This document shows, piece by piece, positions 1 through 7,311 of a stretch of DNA of 11,986 nt. Source of the DNA: Comamonas sp. lk. GTDB lineage: Bacteria > Pseudomonadota > Gammaproteobacteria > Burkholderiales > Burkholderiaceae_C. The position numbers were made by a program, and so were the translations under genes. Each line of letters starts with the position of its first letter. The stretch's first letter is position 1. The notes beneath the pieces were generated by a model. That model was given only the letters and a program-made list of their open reading frames with translations, did not search any database and was not told where the DNA came from. The stretch is from NCBI GenBank assembly GCA_945901215.1, contig CAMDKE010000041.1, positions 1 to 11,986 of the forward strand, in the 5' to 3' direction.

Positions 1-1
1 T

Positions 2-598
2 GGCGACTTGGCACTGGCAGCGCAACAGCGCGCCTTGTGGGACGCCGCCACGGCCCTTCTGCCCTCAGCAAAGGACGCACCGAAGGCCATGGCGCGCTAC
101 ACCCAGGGCATGATGGACTTGGGCGCGACCGTATGTTTGCCAAAAACCCCGCTGTGTGGCGTGTGCCCGCTGCAGTCCGATTGCGAGGCCCACGCTCAGG
201 GTGAGCCCCAGCGCTACCCGGTGCGCAGTCGCAGGCTCAAGCGCTCCAGCCAGTCGCTGTGGCTGCTGTGGGTGCGCACCAGCGACGGCGCGGTCTGGCT
301 CAGCAAACGGCCCACGCCGGGTGTCTGGGCGGCCTTGCACTGTTTGCCACTGTTTGAAAGTGAAGCGGCGCTGCACGCCGCAGTGCCCGCGCGTTGGCAG
401 GCGCAACTGGAGCCCTTACCCGCGTTTTTGCATGTGCTGACGCACAAAGACCTGCATTTGCACCCCTGGCGTCTGGACCTGGCGGGGCAAGAATCGCTTG
501 GCGACGTGGGCGGCTCGTGGGTGGCGGCGCAGCGCTGGCCGGACCTGGGTCTGCCCGCCCCGATTCGAAAGCTCTTGGACCAGAGCGGCTCGCAGTAA
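2..598 (+). CDS. mutY: A/G-specific adenine glycosylase MutY, C-terminal part (5' end off window)
   Basis: MutY is a base-excision repair enzyme that removes adenine mispaired with 8-oxoguanine or guanine. Only about 198 C-terminal codons lie here; the frame is open to the left edge, and the helix-hairpin-helix and catalytic Asp must lie outside. Visible are the QGMMDLGATVC stretch and the four-cysteine 4Fe-4S loop C-x6-C-x2-C-x5-C (first Cys codon at 134-136, last at 182-184), typical of MutY/Nth. After it comes the NUDIX-like 8-oxoG recognition domain, with GVWAALHCLPLF (family form GLWGGLYCFPQF) and HVLTHKDLHLHPW. The stop is TAA at 596-598. The gene runs tail-to-tail into rapZ with a 4-bp gap. 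The TTG at position 8 is internal, not a real start. No defect is visible in the part seen. Confidence 0.93.
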   Translation, partial: GDLALAAQQRALWDAATALLPSAKDAPKAMARYTQGMMDLGATVCLPKTPLCGVCPLQSDCEAHAQGEPQRYPVRSRRLKRSSQSLWLLWVRTSDGAVWLSKRPTPGVWAALHCLPLFESEAALHAAVPARWQAQLEPLPAFLHVLTHKDLHLHPWRLDLAGQESLGDVGGSWVAAQRWPDLGLPAPIRKLLDQSGSQ

Positions 599-602
599 GC
601 GC

Positions 603-1487
603 CTAGTGGGGCTTGGGCGCAAGCGCGTCCAATTCGCGGTGCCGTTTGAGCGTGGCCCATTGGCTGGCGAAATGCTGGGCCAGTTGTTCTACCAGGTAGA
701 CCGAGCGGTGCTGGCCGCCGGTGCAGCCAATGGCTACGGTGACGTAGCTGCGGTGGTCCCGCGCCATGGCCGCGAGCCAGTAGTCCAAAAACTGCTGCAC
801 CTGCGCGCGCATTTCCTGCACCTCATGCTGGGCGTGCAAAAACTCCGCCACCGGCGCGTCGCGGCCATCCAGGGCGCGCAATGCGCTCTCGTAGTGCGGG
901 TTGGGCAGCATGCGTACATCAAATACAAAATCGGCATCGGCGGGCACCCCGCGCTTGAAGGCAAAGGATTCAAATACAAGTGTCAGCTGCTCGGTGGGCG
1001 AGGCAATCAACGCCTTAACGTAGCCCTGCAGTTGGGCTGCGCGCAGCATGCTGGAGTCGATGACGTATGACACGTCGCGTATGGCCGACAGCATCTGGCG
1101 CTCCAGTTCAATCGCGTCAACCAGACGCCGGTTCTGCTCCCCCCGGGTATGGCCGCCTTCGATTTGGGACAGTGGGTGCTTGCGCCGCGTTTCAGAGTAA
1201 CGCCGGCCCAGTGTGTCGGTGCTGGCGTCAAGAAACAGGCATTTGATGGCCAGGCCCTTGGCACGCAGCAAAGCGAGTTGCTCAGGCACCAAAGGCAGTG
1301 ACGCTGCGCTACGCACATCGATGGCAATCGCAATGCGGGGAGCCTGATTTTTTTGTTCCAGAGCCACAAAATCGAGCAAGAGCGCGGGGGGCAGGTTGTC
1401 CACGCAGTAAAACCCGGCGTCCTCTAGCGCGTGCAAGGCCACCGACTTGCCAGAGCCCGACATGCCAGTGATCAGGACCAGTTCCAT
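603..1487 (-). CDS. rapZ: RNase adapter / nucleotide-binding protein RapZ (YvcJ family)
   Basis: This 294-residue protein has the usual family length. In enterobacteria RapZ binds small RNAs and targets GlmZ to RNase E, controlling glucosamine-6-phosphate synthesis; in other bacteria the role is less clear. Visible motifs are a P-loop GMSGSGKS at residues 8-15, FYCVDNLPP at 26-34, FESFAFKRGVP at 172-182, DVRMLPNPHY at 190-199 and the hallmark GCTGGQHRSV near 254-263 in the C-terminal RNA-binding domain. The start is ATG at 1485-1487, preceded by a strong AAGGAG ribosome-binding site that overlaps the recN stop codon. The gap to recN is 9 bp, so the two genes are probably co-transcribed and translationally coupled. 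I see no genes of a sugar phosphotransferase system beside it, although rapZ is often near hprK or ptsN in related bacteria. Confidence 0.95.
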   Translation of the reverse strand: MELVLITGMSGSGKSVALHALEDAGFYCVDNLPPALLLDFVALEQKNQAPRIAIAIDVRSAASLPLVPEQLALLRAKGLAIKCLFLDASTDTLGRRYSETRRKHPLSQIEGGHTRGEQNRRLVDAIELERQMLSAIRDVSYVIDSSMLRAAQLQGYVKALIASPTEQLTLVFESFAFKRGVPADADFVFDVRMLPNPHYESALRALDGRDAPVAEFLHAQHEVQEMRAQVQQFLDYWLAAMARDHRSYVTVAIGCTGGQHRSVYLVEQLAQHFASQWATLKRHRELDALAPKPH

Positions 1488-1500
1488 AGATTCTCCTTAA
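1488..1500 (-). promoter_or_regulatory. rapZ ribosome-binding site overlapping the recN stop codon
   Basis: Read on the minus strand, the sequence is TTAAGGAGAATCT followed by ATG. The AAGGAG core lies about 5 bases before the rapZ start and contains the end of the recN TAA stop. It is one of the two clear Shine-Dalgarno sites in the window and fixes the rapZ start. The overlap suggests that ribosomes finishing recN re-initiate on rapZ. Confidence 0.75.
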
Positions 1501-3149
1501 GCCCGGGCCTGTTGCAGCATTTCCTGGGCGTGCGCCAGCGTTGCCGCTGACATTGCTTGGCCGCCCAACATGCGTGCGATCTCGGCAGTGCGCTGTTCGT
1601 CTTGTGCTTGCTGCACCGTGCTGACGGTGCTGACGCCTTGCAGGTGTTTGGAAACCACCCAATGCTGGTCTGCGCAGGCTGCCACCTGCGGCAAATGGGT
1701 CACTGCCATCACTTGGCGGTCGCACCCCAGCTGTTGCATGAGCTGGCCCACCGTGTGCGCCACCGTACCGCCAATTCCGGCGTCCACCTCGTCAAAAATC
1801 AGCGTGGGTGCAGCACCGAGTTGGCTGGTGGTCACGGCGATGGCCAAAGCGATGCGCGAGAGTTCGCCCCCCGAGGCCACTTTGGCTACCGCACGCGGTG
1901 TGCTCCCCGCGTGGCCGGCGACCATGAAAACTACGTCCTCCAGGCCGCTTTGCTGGGGTTTTTCAAGGGCTTGAAGCGCGACCACGAACTGCCCGCCCTG
2001 CATTCCCAGCCCTTGCATGGCCTGGGTAATGGCCTGTTCCAGGCGCTTGGCCGCTTCGGCGCGGGCATGGGAGACGTTTTGCGCCTCTAATAGATAGGCT
2101 GCGTGCGTGTGCTTCACCGCGAGCTCCAGGCGCTCAAGGTCGCTGGCGGCCTCTAAGGCGGCCAGCTCGGACTTCCATTGAGCCAATGTGTCCGCCAGCT
2201 CCGGCGGGCTGCGCTTGTAGCGCCGCGCCAAAGAAACCCACAATGCCAACCGGGCATCGAGCTCGGCCAGCAGCGCCGGATCTGGCTCAATGCGACGCTG
2301 GTAGCTGCGCAGCGTATGGGCCACGTCCTCGATCTGCGCCAGGGCGGACGCCAGCACGTCTGCCGGGCTTTGGAAATCCGGCTCCAAATGCACCTGGCCC
2401 AGCAGCTGCTGTAGCGCACCGTGCAAGGGGGTCAATGCACTGTCGGCCTCGCCCGAGAGCAACGCCAGTGCTGACTCGCTGGCCTCCAGCAGGGTTTGGC
2501 CGTGCGCTAAACGGCTGTGCTGCGCATTGAGTTGGTCCCACTCGTCGGGCAGGGGCTTGAGCTTTTCAAGCTCGGCAATTTGCCAGGCCAGGCGTTCGCG
2601 CTCACGCTGTAGCGCGTCCTGGGCTTGCAGCGCAGCTTCCAGCGCGCTGTGTGCCTGGCGCCAGGCTAGCCACAAGGCTGCCAGTTGCGCGCTGGCGATG
2701 CGGCCATAGCCATCGAGCAGGCCGCGCACGGCTTCGGGCCGGGTCAGGCTTTGCCAGGCGTGCTGGCCATGGATGTCGAGCAGCTGCTCGCCCAGGTGGC
2801 GCAGCTGCTGTGCGGTGGCGGGGCTGCCGTTGACCCAGGCGCGGCTTTTGCCACCCAGGTCCACGCTGCGGCGCAGCAGCAGGGTCTCGTTGGCGTCAAA
2901 ACCAGCGTCTGCCAAATAGGCTTCCAGGCCGGCGGGGCAGTCAAATTCGGCGCTGACTGCGGCGCGCGGCGCGCCCTCGCGAATCACCCCCGCTTCGGCC
3001 CGCGCGCCGGTAACTAGTTGCAGCGCATCGACCAAAATCGACTTTCCGGCGCCGGTCTCGCCCGTGAGCACGGTAAACCCGTTGGCGAGTTCCAGATCAA
3101 GCGCTTCCACGATCACAAAATCGCGCAGCACGATGCGTTTGAGGCCCAC
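1497..3149 (-). CDS. recN: DNA repair protein RecN
   Basis: RecN is a cytoplasmic SMC-like ATPase that acts in double-strand break repair with RecA. The 550-residue length is normal. The N-terminal ATPase half has Walker A GETGAGKS at residues 30-37. Residues about 160-370 are Ala/Leu/Glu/Gln-rich and fit the two coiled-coil arms. The C-terminal half has the ABC signature ASGGELSR at 425-432, Walker B LIFDEVDAGIGG at 450-461 and the switch histidine in VTHLPQVA (His485). The start is taken as GTG (3147-3149), which gives GLKRIVLRDFVIVEAL, the normal family N-terminus; no upstream ATG exists before the nadK stop. It lies 3 bp behind nadK and 9 bp before rapZ. No LexA-type box is visible directly upstream, as expected for an internal operon gene. 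Confidence 0.96.
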   Translation of the reverse strand: MGLKRIVLRDFVIVEALDLELANGFTVLTGETGAGKSILVDALQLVTGARAEAGVIREGAPRAAVSAEFDCPAGLEAYLADAGFDANETLLLRRSVDLGGKSRAWVNGSPATAQQLRHLGEQLLDIHGQHAWQSLTRPEAVRGLLDGYGRIASAQLAALWLAWRQAHSALEAALQAQDALQRERERLAWQIAELEKLKPLPDEWDQLNAQHSRLAHGQTLLEASESALALLSGEADSALTPLHGALQQLLGQVHLEPDFQSPADVLASALAQIEDVAHTLRSYQRRIEPDPALLAELDARLALWVSLARRYKRSPPELADTLAQWKSELAALEAASDLERLELAVKHTHAAYLLEAQNVSHARAEAAKRLEQAITQAMQGLGMQGGQFVVALQALEKPQQSGLEDVVFMVAGHAGSTPRAVAKVASGGELSRIALAIAVTTSQLGAAPTLIFDEVDAGIGGTVAHTVGQLMQQLGCDRQVMAVTHLPQVAACADQHWVVSKHLQGVSTVSTVQQAQDEQRTAEIARMLGGQAMSAATLAHAQEMLQQARA

Positions 3150-3152
3150 GGT

Positions 3153-4061
3153 TTACGCGCCTCCCTCGTTCCAATGGAGTTTTTGGCGCAGCGTGTCGAA
3201 ATACGTCCAGCCTTTAGGGTGCAGAAAACGCACCTGGTGCTCGGAGCGCCGCACCACGATGCGGTCACCGTGCATCAGGCTGGCGAGCGACTGCATGTCA
3301 AAGTTGGCGCTGGCGTCGCGCCCGGCGACGATTTCGATTGCGATTTCTGCCGCATGCGACAACACCAGCGGGCGGTTGGACAGCGTGTGCGGGGCGATTG
3401 GCACCAGCACCCATCCCGGCGTGGAGGGGTGCAGCAGCGGCCCGCCCGCCGACAAGGCATAGGCGGTTGATCCGGTGGGTGTGGCGATGATCAGGCCGTC
3501 AGCACGCTGGCTGGCCACGAAATGGCCGTCTACCTCGACACGCAACTCCACCATGCCCGAGGTGGCGCCCCGGTTGACCACCACGTCGTTCATGGCCAGG
3601 GCCGAGAAAACGCAGCGCCCGTCGCGCATCACCTGCGCATGCATCAGGCTGCGGTCGTCGACTTCGTAGTGGCCCGTCAGCATAGGCGCCAGCGTGGCGG
3701 CGTAGTGGTCCAGCGCGATGTCGGTGATAAAGCCCAGCCGCCCCTGGTTGATGCCGATCAGTGGCACCTTGAATTGCGCCAGCCTGCGTCCGATGCCCAG
3801 CATGGTGCCGTCGCCACCAACCACAAGGCACAAGTCGCAGTGCTGCCCAATGGCGTCGACGTCCATGGCGGTGTAATTGGACAGACCCAGCTTGGCGGCG
3901 GTATCGGCCTCCATTACCACCTCGCAGCCCTGGTCCATCAGAAAGTGCGCAATCTCGTCCAGGGTCGCACGCGAGGCGGCCACCGCGTTGGCAGCATGCG
4001 CCATTTGGTATTTGCCGATCAGGGCCACATGGCGAAATTGGGACTTCACGCGGGGTTTCAT
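3153..4061 (-). CDS. nadK: NAD kinase
   Basis: NadK phosphorylates NAD to NADP using ATP or polyphosphate and is the essential source of NADP. The 302-residue product has the family GGDGT motif at residues 82-86 (LVVGGDGTMLGIGR), INQGRLGF just after, NDVVVNRG in the middle and ATPTGSTAYALSAGGP around 193-208, all conserved NAD-kinase elements. I prefer ATG at 4059-4061 (MKPRVKSQFRHVALIGKY); a TTG two codons upstream (4065-4067) is also possible. Neither has a visible Shine-Dalgarno sequence. It is the first gene of the nadK-recN-rapZ operon and diverges from hrcA. The TAA stop is 3 bp before the recN start. Confidence 0.95.
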   Translation of the reverse strand: MKPRVKSQFRHVALIGKYQMAHAANAVAASRATLDEIAHFLMDQGCEVVMEADTAAKLGLSNYTAMDVDAIGQHCDLCLVVGGDGTMLGIGRRLAQFKVPLIGINQGRLGFITDIALDHYAATLAPMLTGHYEVDDRSLMHAQVMRDGRCVFSALAMNDVVVNRGATSGMVELRVEVDGHFVASQRADGLIIATPTGSTAYALSAGGPLLHPSTPGWVLVPIAPHTLSNRPLVLSHAAEIAIEIVAGRDASANFDMQSLASLMHGDRIVVRRSEHQVRFLHPKGWTYFDTLRQKLHWNEGGA

Positions 4062-4089
4062 GGGCAAATTACATCACTAAAATGTTTCG
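4062..4089. promoter_or_regulatory. 28-bp divergent nadK/hrcA promoter gap with no ribosome-binding sites
   Basis: Only 28 bp separate the nadK ATG (minus strand) from the hrcA ATG (plus strand). On the plus strand TAAAAT (4078-4083) matches five of six -10 positions and would place transcription start at about the hrcA ATG; the -35 position 17 bp upstream (GTTTCA) is poor. On the minus strand TGTAAT, also a five of six match, lies a similar short distance from the nadK ATG, with no good -35. No purine-rich Shine-Dalgarno precedes either start. No CIRCE element (TTAGCACTC-N9-GAGTGCTAA) is present. The promoter assignment is inference. Confidence 0.35.
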
Positions 4090-5094
4090 ATGCTCGATGA
4101 ACGCTCCAAGTTGTTGCTCAAGGCGCTGGTTGAACGCTATATCGCTGACGGCCACCCTGTGGGAAGCCGCACCTTGTCCAAGGCCTCTGGGCTGGAGCTC
4201 TCGCCGGCCACCATCCGCAACGTCATGTCGGACCTGGAGGAGTTGGGTCTTATCGTCAGCCCCCACACCTCGGCCGGGCGGGTGCCCACGGCGCGCGGCT
4301 ACCGCCTGTTTGTTGACACCATGCTCACCGTGCAGCCCCAGCGCTTTGCGTCGCACAGCCTGGCACCCGACCAACCCCAAAAAGTCATTTCCAACGCGGC
4401 CCAGTTGCTGTCGAATTTGTCGCAGTTTGTGGGCGTGGTCATCGCACCACGGCGCACATCGGCTTTTCGGCACATGGAGTTTTTGCGCCTGTCGGAGCGC
4501 CGCGTGCTGGTCATCATCGTTTCGCCCGACGGCGATGTGCAAAACCGGGTCATCTTTACGGAGGTGGACCATTCCCAATCGCAACTGGTGGAGGCGGCCA
4601 ATTTTCTCAACAGCCACTACGTCGGTTTGGACATCGAGCAGGTGCGCGAACGCCTGCAAATCGAGGTAGAAAGCCTTCGCTCAGAAATCGCCAGCCTGAT
4701 GGCCGCGGCGGTGGCGGTCAACTCCGACGCCATGGCGGAGACGCAGGACGAGGTGGTCATCGCAGGCGAGCGCAACTTGCTCAAGCTCAGCGATTTCTCC
4801 AGCGACATGGGCAATTTGCGCCGCGCCTTTGAATTGTTTGAGCAAAAAGCGCAAATCATGCGCCTGCTCGACATTGCCGGACAAGCCGAGGGCGTGCGCA
4901 TTTTTATTGGCGGTGAAAGCCAGGTGGTGCCGTTTGAAGACCTGTCCATCGTCAGCGCGCCCTACGAGGTCGACGGCAAGCTGGTGGGCACCTTGGGCGT
5001 GATTGGCCCCACGCGCATGGCCTACGACCGGATGATCCAGATTGTGGACATCACCTCCAAGCTCGTCAGCAACGCGCTGAGCCACCACAAGTAA
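4090..5094 (+). CDS. hrcA: Heat-inducible transcription repressor HrcA
   Basis: HrcA represses class I heat-shock genes (groESL, dnaK) by binding CIRCE operators and is kept active by GroEL. The 334-residue length is typical. The N-terminal winged helix covers roughly residues 1-75, with the start MLDERSKLLLKALVERYIADGHPVGSRT, recognition segment LSPATIRNVMSDLEELGL (37-54) and wing SPHTSAGRVPTARGYR (57-72). The rest is the GAF-like and dimerisation region, ending in the conserved YEVDGKLVGTLGVIGPTRMAYDRMIQIVDITSKLVSNAL. The start is fixed by this N-terminus. No CIRCE lies upstream, so autoregulation through CIRCE is not evident. It ends 15 bp before the convergent glycosyltransferase. Its target chaperone genes are not in the window. 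Confidence 0.96.
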   Translation: MLDERSKLLLKALVERYIADGHPVGSRTLSKASGLELSPATIRNVMSDLEELGLIVSPHTSAGRVPTARGYRLFVDTMLTVQPQRFASHSLAPDQPQKVISNAAQLLSNLSQFVGVVIAPRRTSAFRHMEFLRLSERRVLVIIVSPDGDVQNRVIFTEVDHSQSQLVEAANFLNSHYVGLDIEQVRERLQIEVESLRSEIASLMAAAVAVNSDAMAETQDEVVIAGERNLLKLSDFSSDMGNLRRAFELFEQKAQIMRLLDIAGQAEGVRIFIGGESQVVPFEDLSIVSAPYEVDGKLVGTLGVIGPTRMAYDRMIQIVDITSKLVSNALSHHK

Positions 5095-5109
5095 TGCCTG
5101 CATGCCGCC

Positions 5110-6222
5110 TTATGGAGCGGTTTTCATTCCCGACAAAAAGTTGGACACGAAGACGGCTTCCGGGTCGCCGGGCTCATGTTCCAGCACCTGGGCCAGGTGC
5201 GCATGTGCCTGTGCCAGGTCACCCGAAGCGATGGCCAGCCGCACCAAGCCCATGCGGGGCCGCGTGCGTGCGAGTTGTTGGTTGACCACCGGACCGCTGG
5301 CGACCAGGGCGTGTTCAAAGGCCCGGGCCGACTCAGACAAGCGCCCGGTCAACTCGAGCAAATCGCCGCGTTTGCACGCCAAGGCGGGTGACTCCTCCAG
5401 CCCCGCGCCCGCTGCGGCCAGCGCGTCCAGGGTGGCCAGCGCCGCCTGCGGGTCGTTCGGATGCAGGCCCTCGGCCACCATCACCAGCATTTCGCCCAAC
5501 CACGGTCCGTGTGCCAGATGCGCGACCCGCAGGTAGGCTGCTTGTGCCGCTGGCGCTGATGCCCGCCACAGCGCCGGGTCGTCCCAAAACCGGGCCTGTT
5601 CCAGTAATTTGAAATGCAGGTAAATGTGGTCTGGCGTGGCGCTGAGCGTGGCCTGGATCAAGCCCACATCGCGCTCTTTCTTACCCCGTGACTGTGCGTG
5701 CCCGCGCGCGTAACCCAGGTGCAGCACCGGCCCGTGCACATGCACCAGGGACTGGCCTGTGGCCCTTAGGCGCGCCATTACTGAGGCGGTAATGTCCTCA
5801 TGGATCGCATATTGAAAGCGCACCGTGTCGTGCCGACGAAAAAGGCGCAGCAGGTTTGCCTCGTGGATGTGGCCGTCTTCACGCATGTTTTGCATGCGAA
5901 TCGTGGCGGCACCCACGTCGGTGCGGTCTAGCAGCGCGCGTGCGGCGGCAACGAACTCGGGTGAGCAGCGCTCATCGGGGTCCAGCACCAGCACCCAATC
6001 TCCGCTAGCCGCTGCCAGCGAGTGGTTGCGTGCCGCCGCAAAATCGCCCGTCCAGGGCTGGTGCAATACGCGGGCGCCTGCGGCTTGCAAGAGCTCCACG
6101 GTGGCGTCGCTGGAGCCGGTGTCGACCGCCACCAATTCATCCCACAGGCCCGCCGCGTGCTGCAAAAACAGCGGCAGCATGTCCGCTTCGTTCTTCACAA
6201 TCATACAAATGCTCAGGCGCAT
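5110..6222 (-). CDS. Family 2 glycosyltransferase with C-terminal helical (TPR-like) region
   Basis: This 370-residue protein starts like a GT2 enzyme: MRLSICMIVKNEADML, then VDTGSSDATVELLQ at residues 33-46, WTGDFAAARNHSLAAASGDWVLVLDPDER at 57-85 (the LDPDE stretch corresponds to the metal/nucleotide-sugar DxD-type site) and YAIHEDI at 138-144. Residues about 220-355 are helix-rich, with TPR-like spacing (ALATLDAL, AFEHALVASG, AQAHAHLAQVLEHEPGDPEAV). No membrane segment or signal peptide is seen, so it probably works in the cytoplasm. Donor and acceptor sugars cannot be told; relatives modify lipopolysaccharide core, peptides or cell-surface glycans. I chose ATG at 6220-6222; a 33-codon extension upstream has no family similarity. 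No clear ribosome-binding site precedes it. It stands alone, 85 bp downstream of the LysR gene on the same strand. Confidence 0.85.
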   Translation of the reverse strand: MRLSICMIVKNEADMLPLFLQHAAGLWDELVAVDTGSSDATVELLQAAGARVLHQPWTGDFAAARNHSLAAASGDWVLVLDPDERCSPEFVAAARALLDRTDVGAATIRMQNMREDGHIHEANLLRLFRRHDTVRFQYAIHEDITASVMARLRATGQSLVHVHGPVLHLGYARGHAQSRGKKERDVGLIQATLSATPDHIYLHFKLLEQARFWDDPALWRASAPAAQAAYLRVAHLAHGPWLGEMLVMVAEGLHPNDPQAALATLDALAAAGAGLEESPALACKRGDLLELTGRLSESARAFEHALVASGPVVNQQLARTRPRMGLVRLAIASGDLAQAHAHLAQVLEHEPGDPEAVFVSNFLSGMKTAP

Positions 6223-6307
6223 GGTGTTGGTTTGGTGCGGTGGGTGGGTCAAGCCGTTGGGCGCATTTTTGCGCGATTGTGGCGCCAAGCGCGCGGTGCA
6301 GGCAAAG

Positions 6308-7219
6308 TCAGGGCAGTCCACCTAGCTCGGCCCCGGCGCCCTTAAGCACCCCGGCCAGGTAGTCCATCAGCACCGCCACCCGGTGCGGTATGTAGCGGTT
6401 GCTGGACAGGACTGCGTAAATGCCCAAGGGCGCAGGCGCAAAGTCGTGCAAGATTTCCACCACCTCTTGGCGCGCTACAAAAGGCTCAGCGAGGAAGTCC
6501 GGTTGCAGCGCAATCCCCATGCCTTGGGCTGTGGCTTGCAGCAGCGCCAGGCCATTGTTGGCGGCCACGCGGCCGCGCACCGGGAACTGGTGCACTTGCT
6601 CGCCTAACTGGTATGGCCAATTGGCGGTACTGCTGGTCATGGAGTACACCAGGCATTCGTGGTGCTGCAGCTGTGCCGGGTGCGTGGGCTGCCCGTGCAG
6701 TGCCAGATAGGCAGGGGCAGCCACGGTGAGTAGGCGACACGCCCCAAGCTGGCGCAGGATGTCGCCAGGCTGCAGGTCGGCGGTGATGCGGATGGCCAGG
6801 TCAATGCCTTCTTCGATCAGGTTGGAGCGCTGGTCCGAGAAGTTGAGCAGCAGCTCGACGTGCGGTTGCGCATTGGCAAAGTCCAGCAAGGCGGGCATCA
6901 GGCGCTGCAAGCCAAAGCTCAGCGGCAGCGCCAGGCGGATGCGGCCCCGGGGTACGGCTTTTTCCTCGGTCAGGCTGGATTCGGCAGCGTCCACCATGTT
7001 GAGGATGACGCGGCACTTTTCCAGATAAGCAGATCCTGCGGCGGTGAGCGTCAGGCTGCGCGTGCTGCGGGTGATCAGCTTGACCACCAGGTGCTTTTCC
7101 AGCGCGGCGATCTGGCGTGTCACCACCGAGCGGGCCACGTGCAACTGGTCTGCCACGGCGGTAAAGCTGCCGGTCTGCGCTACGCGCACAAAGGTTTGCA
7201 TGGCGTCGAGTTTGTCCAT
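6308..7219 (-). CDS. LysR-type transcriptional regulator
   Basis: This 303-residue protein has standard LysR architecture. A winged helix-turn-helix covers about residues 5-62 (DAMQTFVRVAQTGSFTAVADQL, VARSVVTRQIAALEKHLVVKLITRSTRSLTLTAAG). A periplasmic-binding-protein-like effector domain covers about 90-295 (GRIRLALPLSFGLQRLMPALLDF, HVELLLNFSDQRSNLIEEGIDLAIRI). The start is ATG at 7217-7219, where the family N-terminus begins; the open frame continues 45 codons further upstream but without similarity. It is transcribed divergently from the dioxygenase cluster across a 92-bp gap, the classic arrangement of a LysR regulator with its target operon, so it probably controls that cluster in response to an aromatic or quinone-like molecule. 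The effector is unknown. Confidence 0.93.
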   Translation of the reverse strand: MDKLDAMQTFVRVAQTGSFTAVADQLHVARSVVTRQIAALEKHLVVKLITRSTRSLTLTAAGSAYLEKCRVILNMVDAAESSLTEEKAVPRGRIRLALPLSFGLQRLMPALLDFANAQPHVELLLNFSDQRSNLIEEGIDLAIRITADLQPGDILRQLGACRLLTVAAPAYLALHGQPTHPAQLQHHECLVYSMTSSTANWPYQLGEQVHQFPVRGRVAANNGLALLQATAQGMGIALQPDFLAEPFVARQEVVEILHDFAPAPLGIYAVLSSNRYIPHRVAVLMDYLAGVLKGAGAELGGLP

Positions 7220-7311
7220 TGTTGATAATTGTGCAACAAGTAATTGTTGATTAGCACCTTTTTCTTTTGTTTTAGCAGCCCTACAGTCCAACCCATCGAA
7301 AGCCGCCCCCA
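7220..7311. promoter_or_regulatory. Divergent LysR/dioxygenase control region with a palindrome
   Basis: This AT-rich 92-bp gap contains a perfect inverted repeat CAACAA-GTAA-TTGTTG at 7234-7249 and a 7-bp direct repeat TAATTGT at 7226-7232 and 7241-7247, 15 bp apart. GTTGAT also flanks the site at 7221-7226 and 7246-7251. The palindrome centre is about 70 bp before the dioxygenase ATG and about 22 bp before the regulator ATG. This suits a LysR operator that would both activate the cluster and repress its own gene. A T-rich run at 7259-7274 follows. I cannot fix a convincing -10/-35 pair. The operator role is inference from position and symmetry. Confidence 0.5.

Noticed and set aside
498..1070. 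Plus-strand open frame of 190 codons across mutY and rapZ
   Set aside because: It spans two clearly identified genes in other frames and shows no protein family features.
6261..6274. Hairpin GCGCA-TTTT-TGCGC between the LysR and glycosyltransferase genes as a terminator
   Set aside because: The stem is only 5 bp and no T run follows it on the minus strand; it is likely chance in GC-rich sequence.
6223..6321. 33-residue N-terminal extension of the glycosyltransferase
   Set aside because: It overlaps the end of the LysR gene, is unlike any GT2 N-terminus, and the family start MRLSICMIVKNEADML follows it.
7246..7265. TTAGCAC at 7251-7257 resembling half of a CIRCE heat-shock operator
   Set aside because: The matching GAGTGCTAA half is absent 9 bases downstream; the sequence there is a T-rich run.
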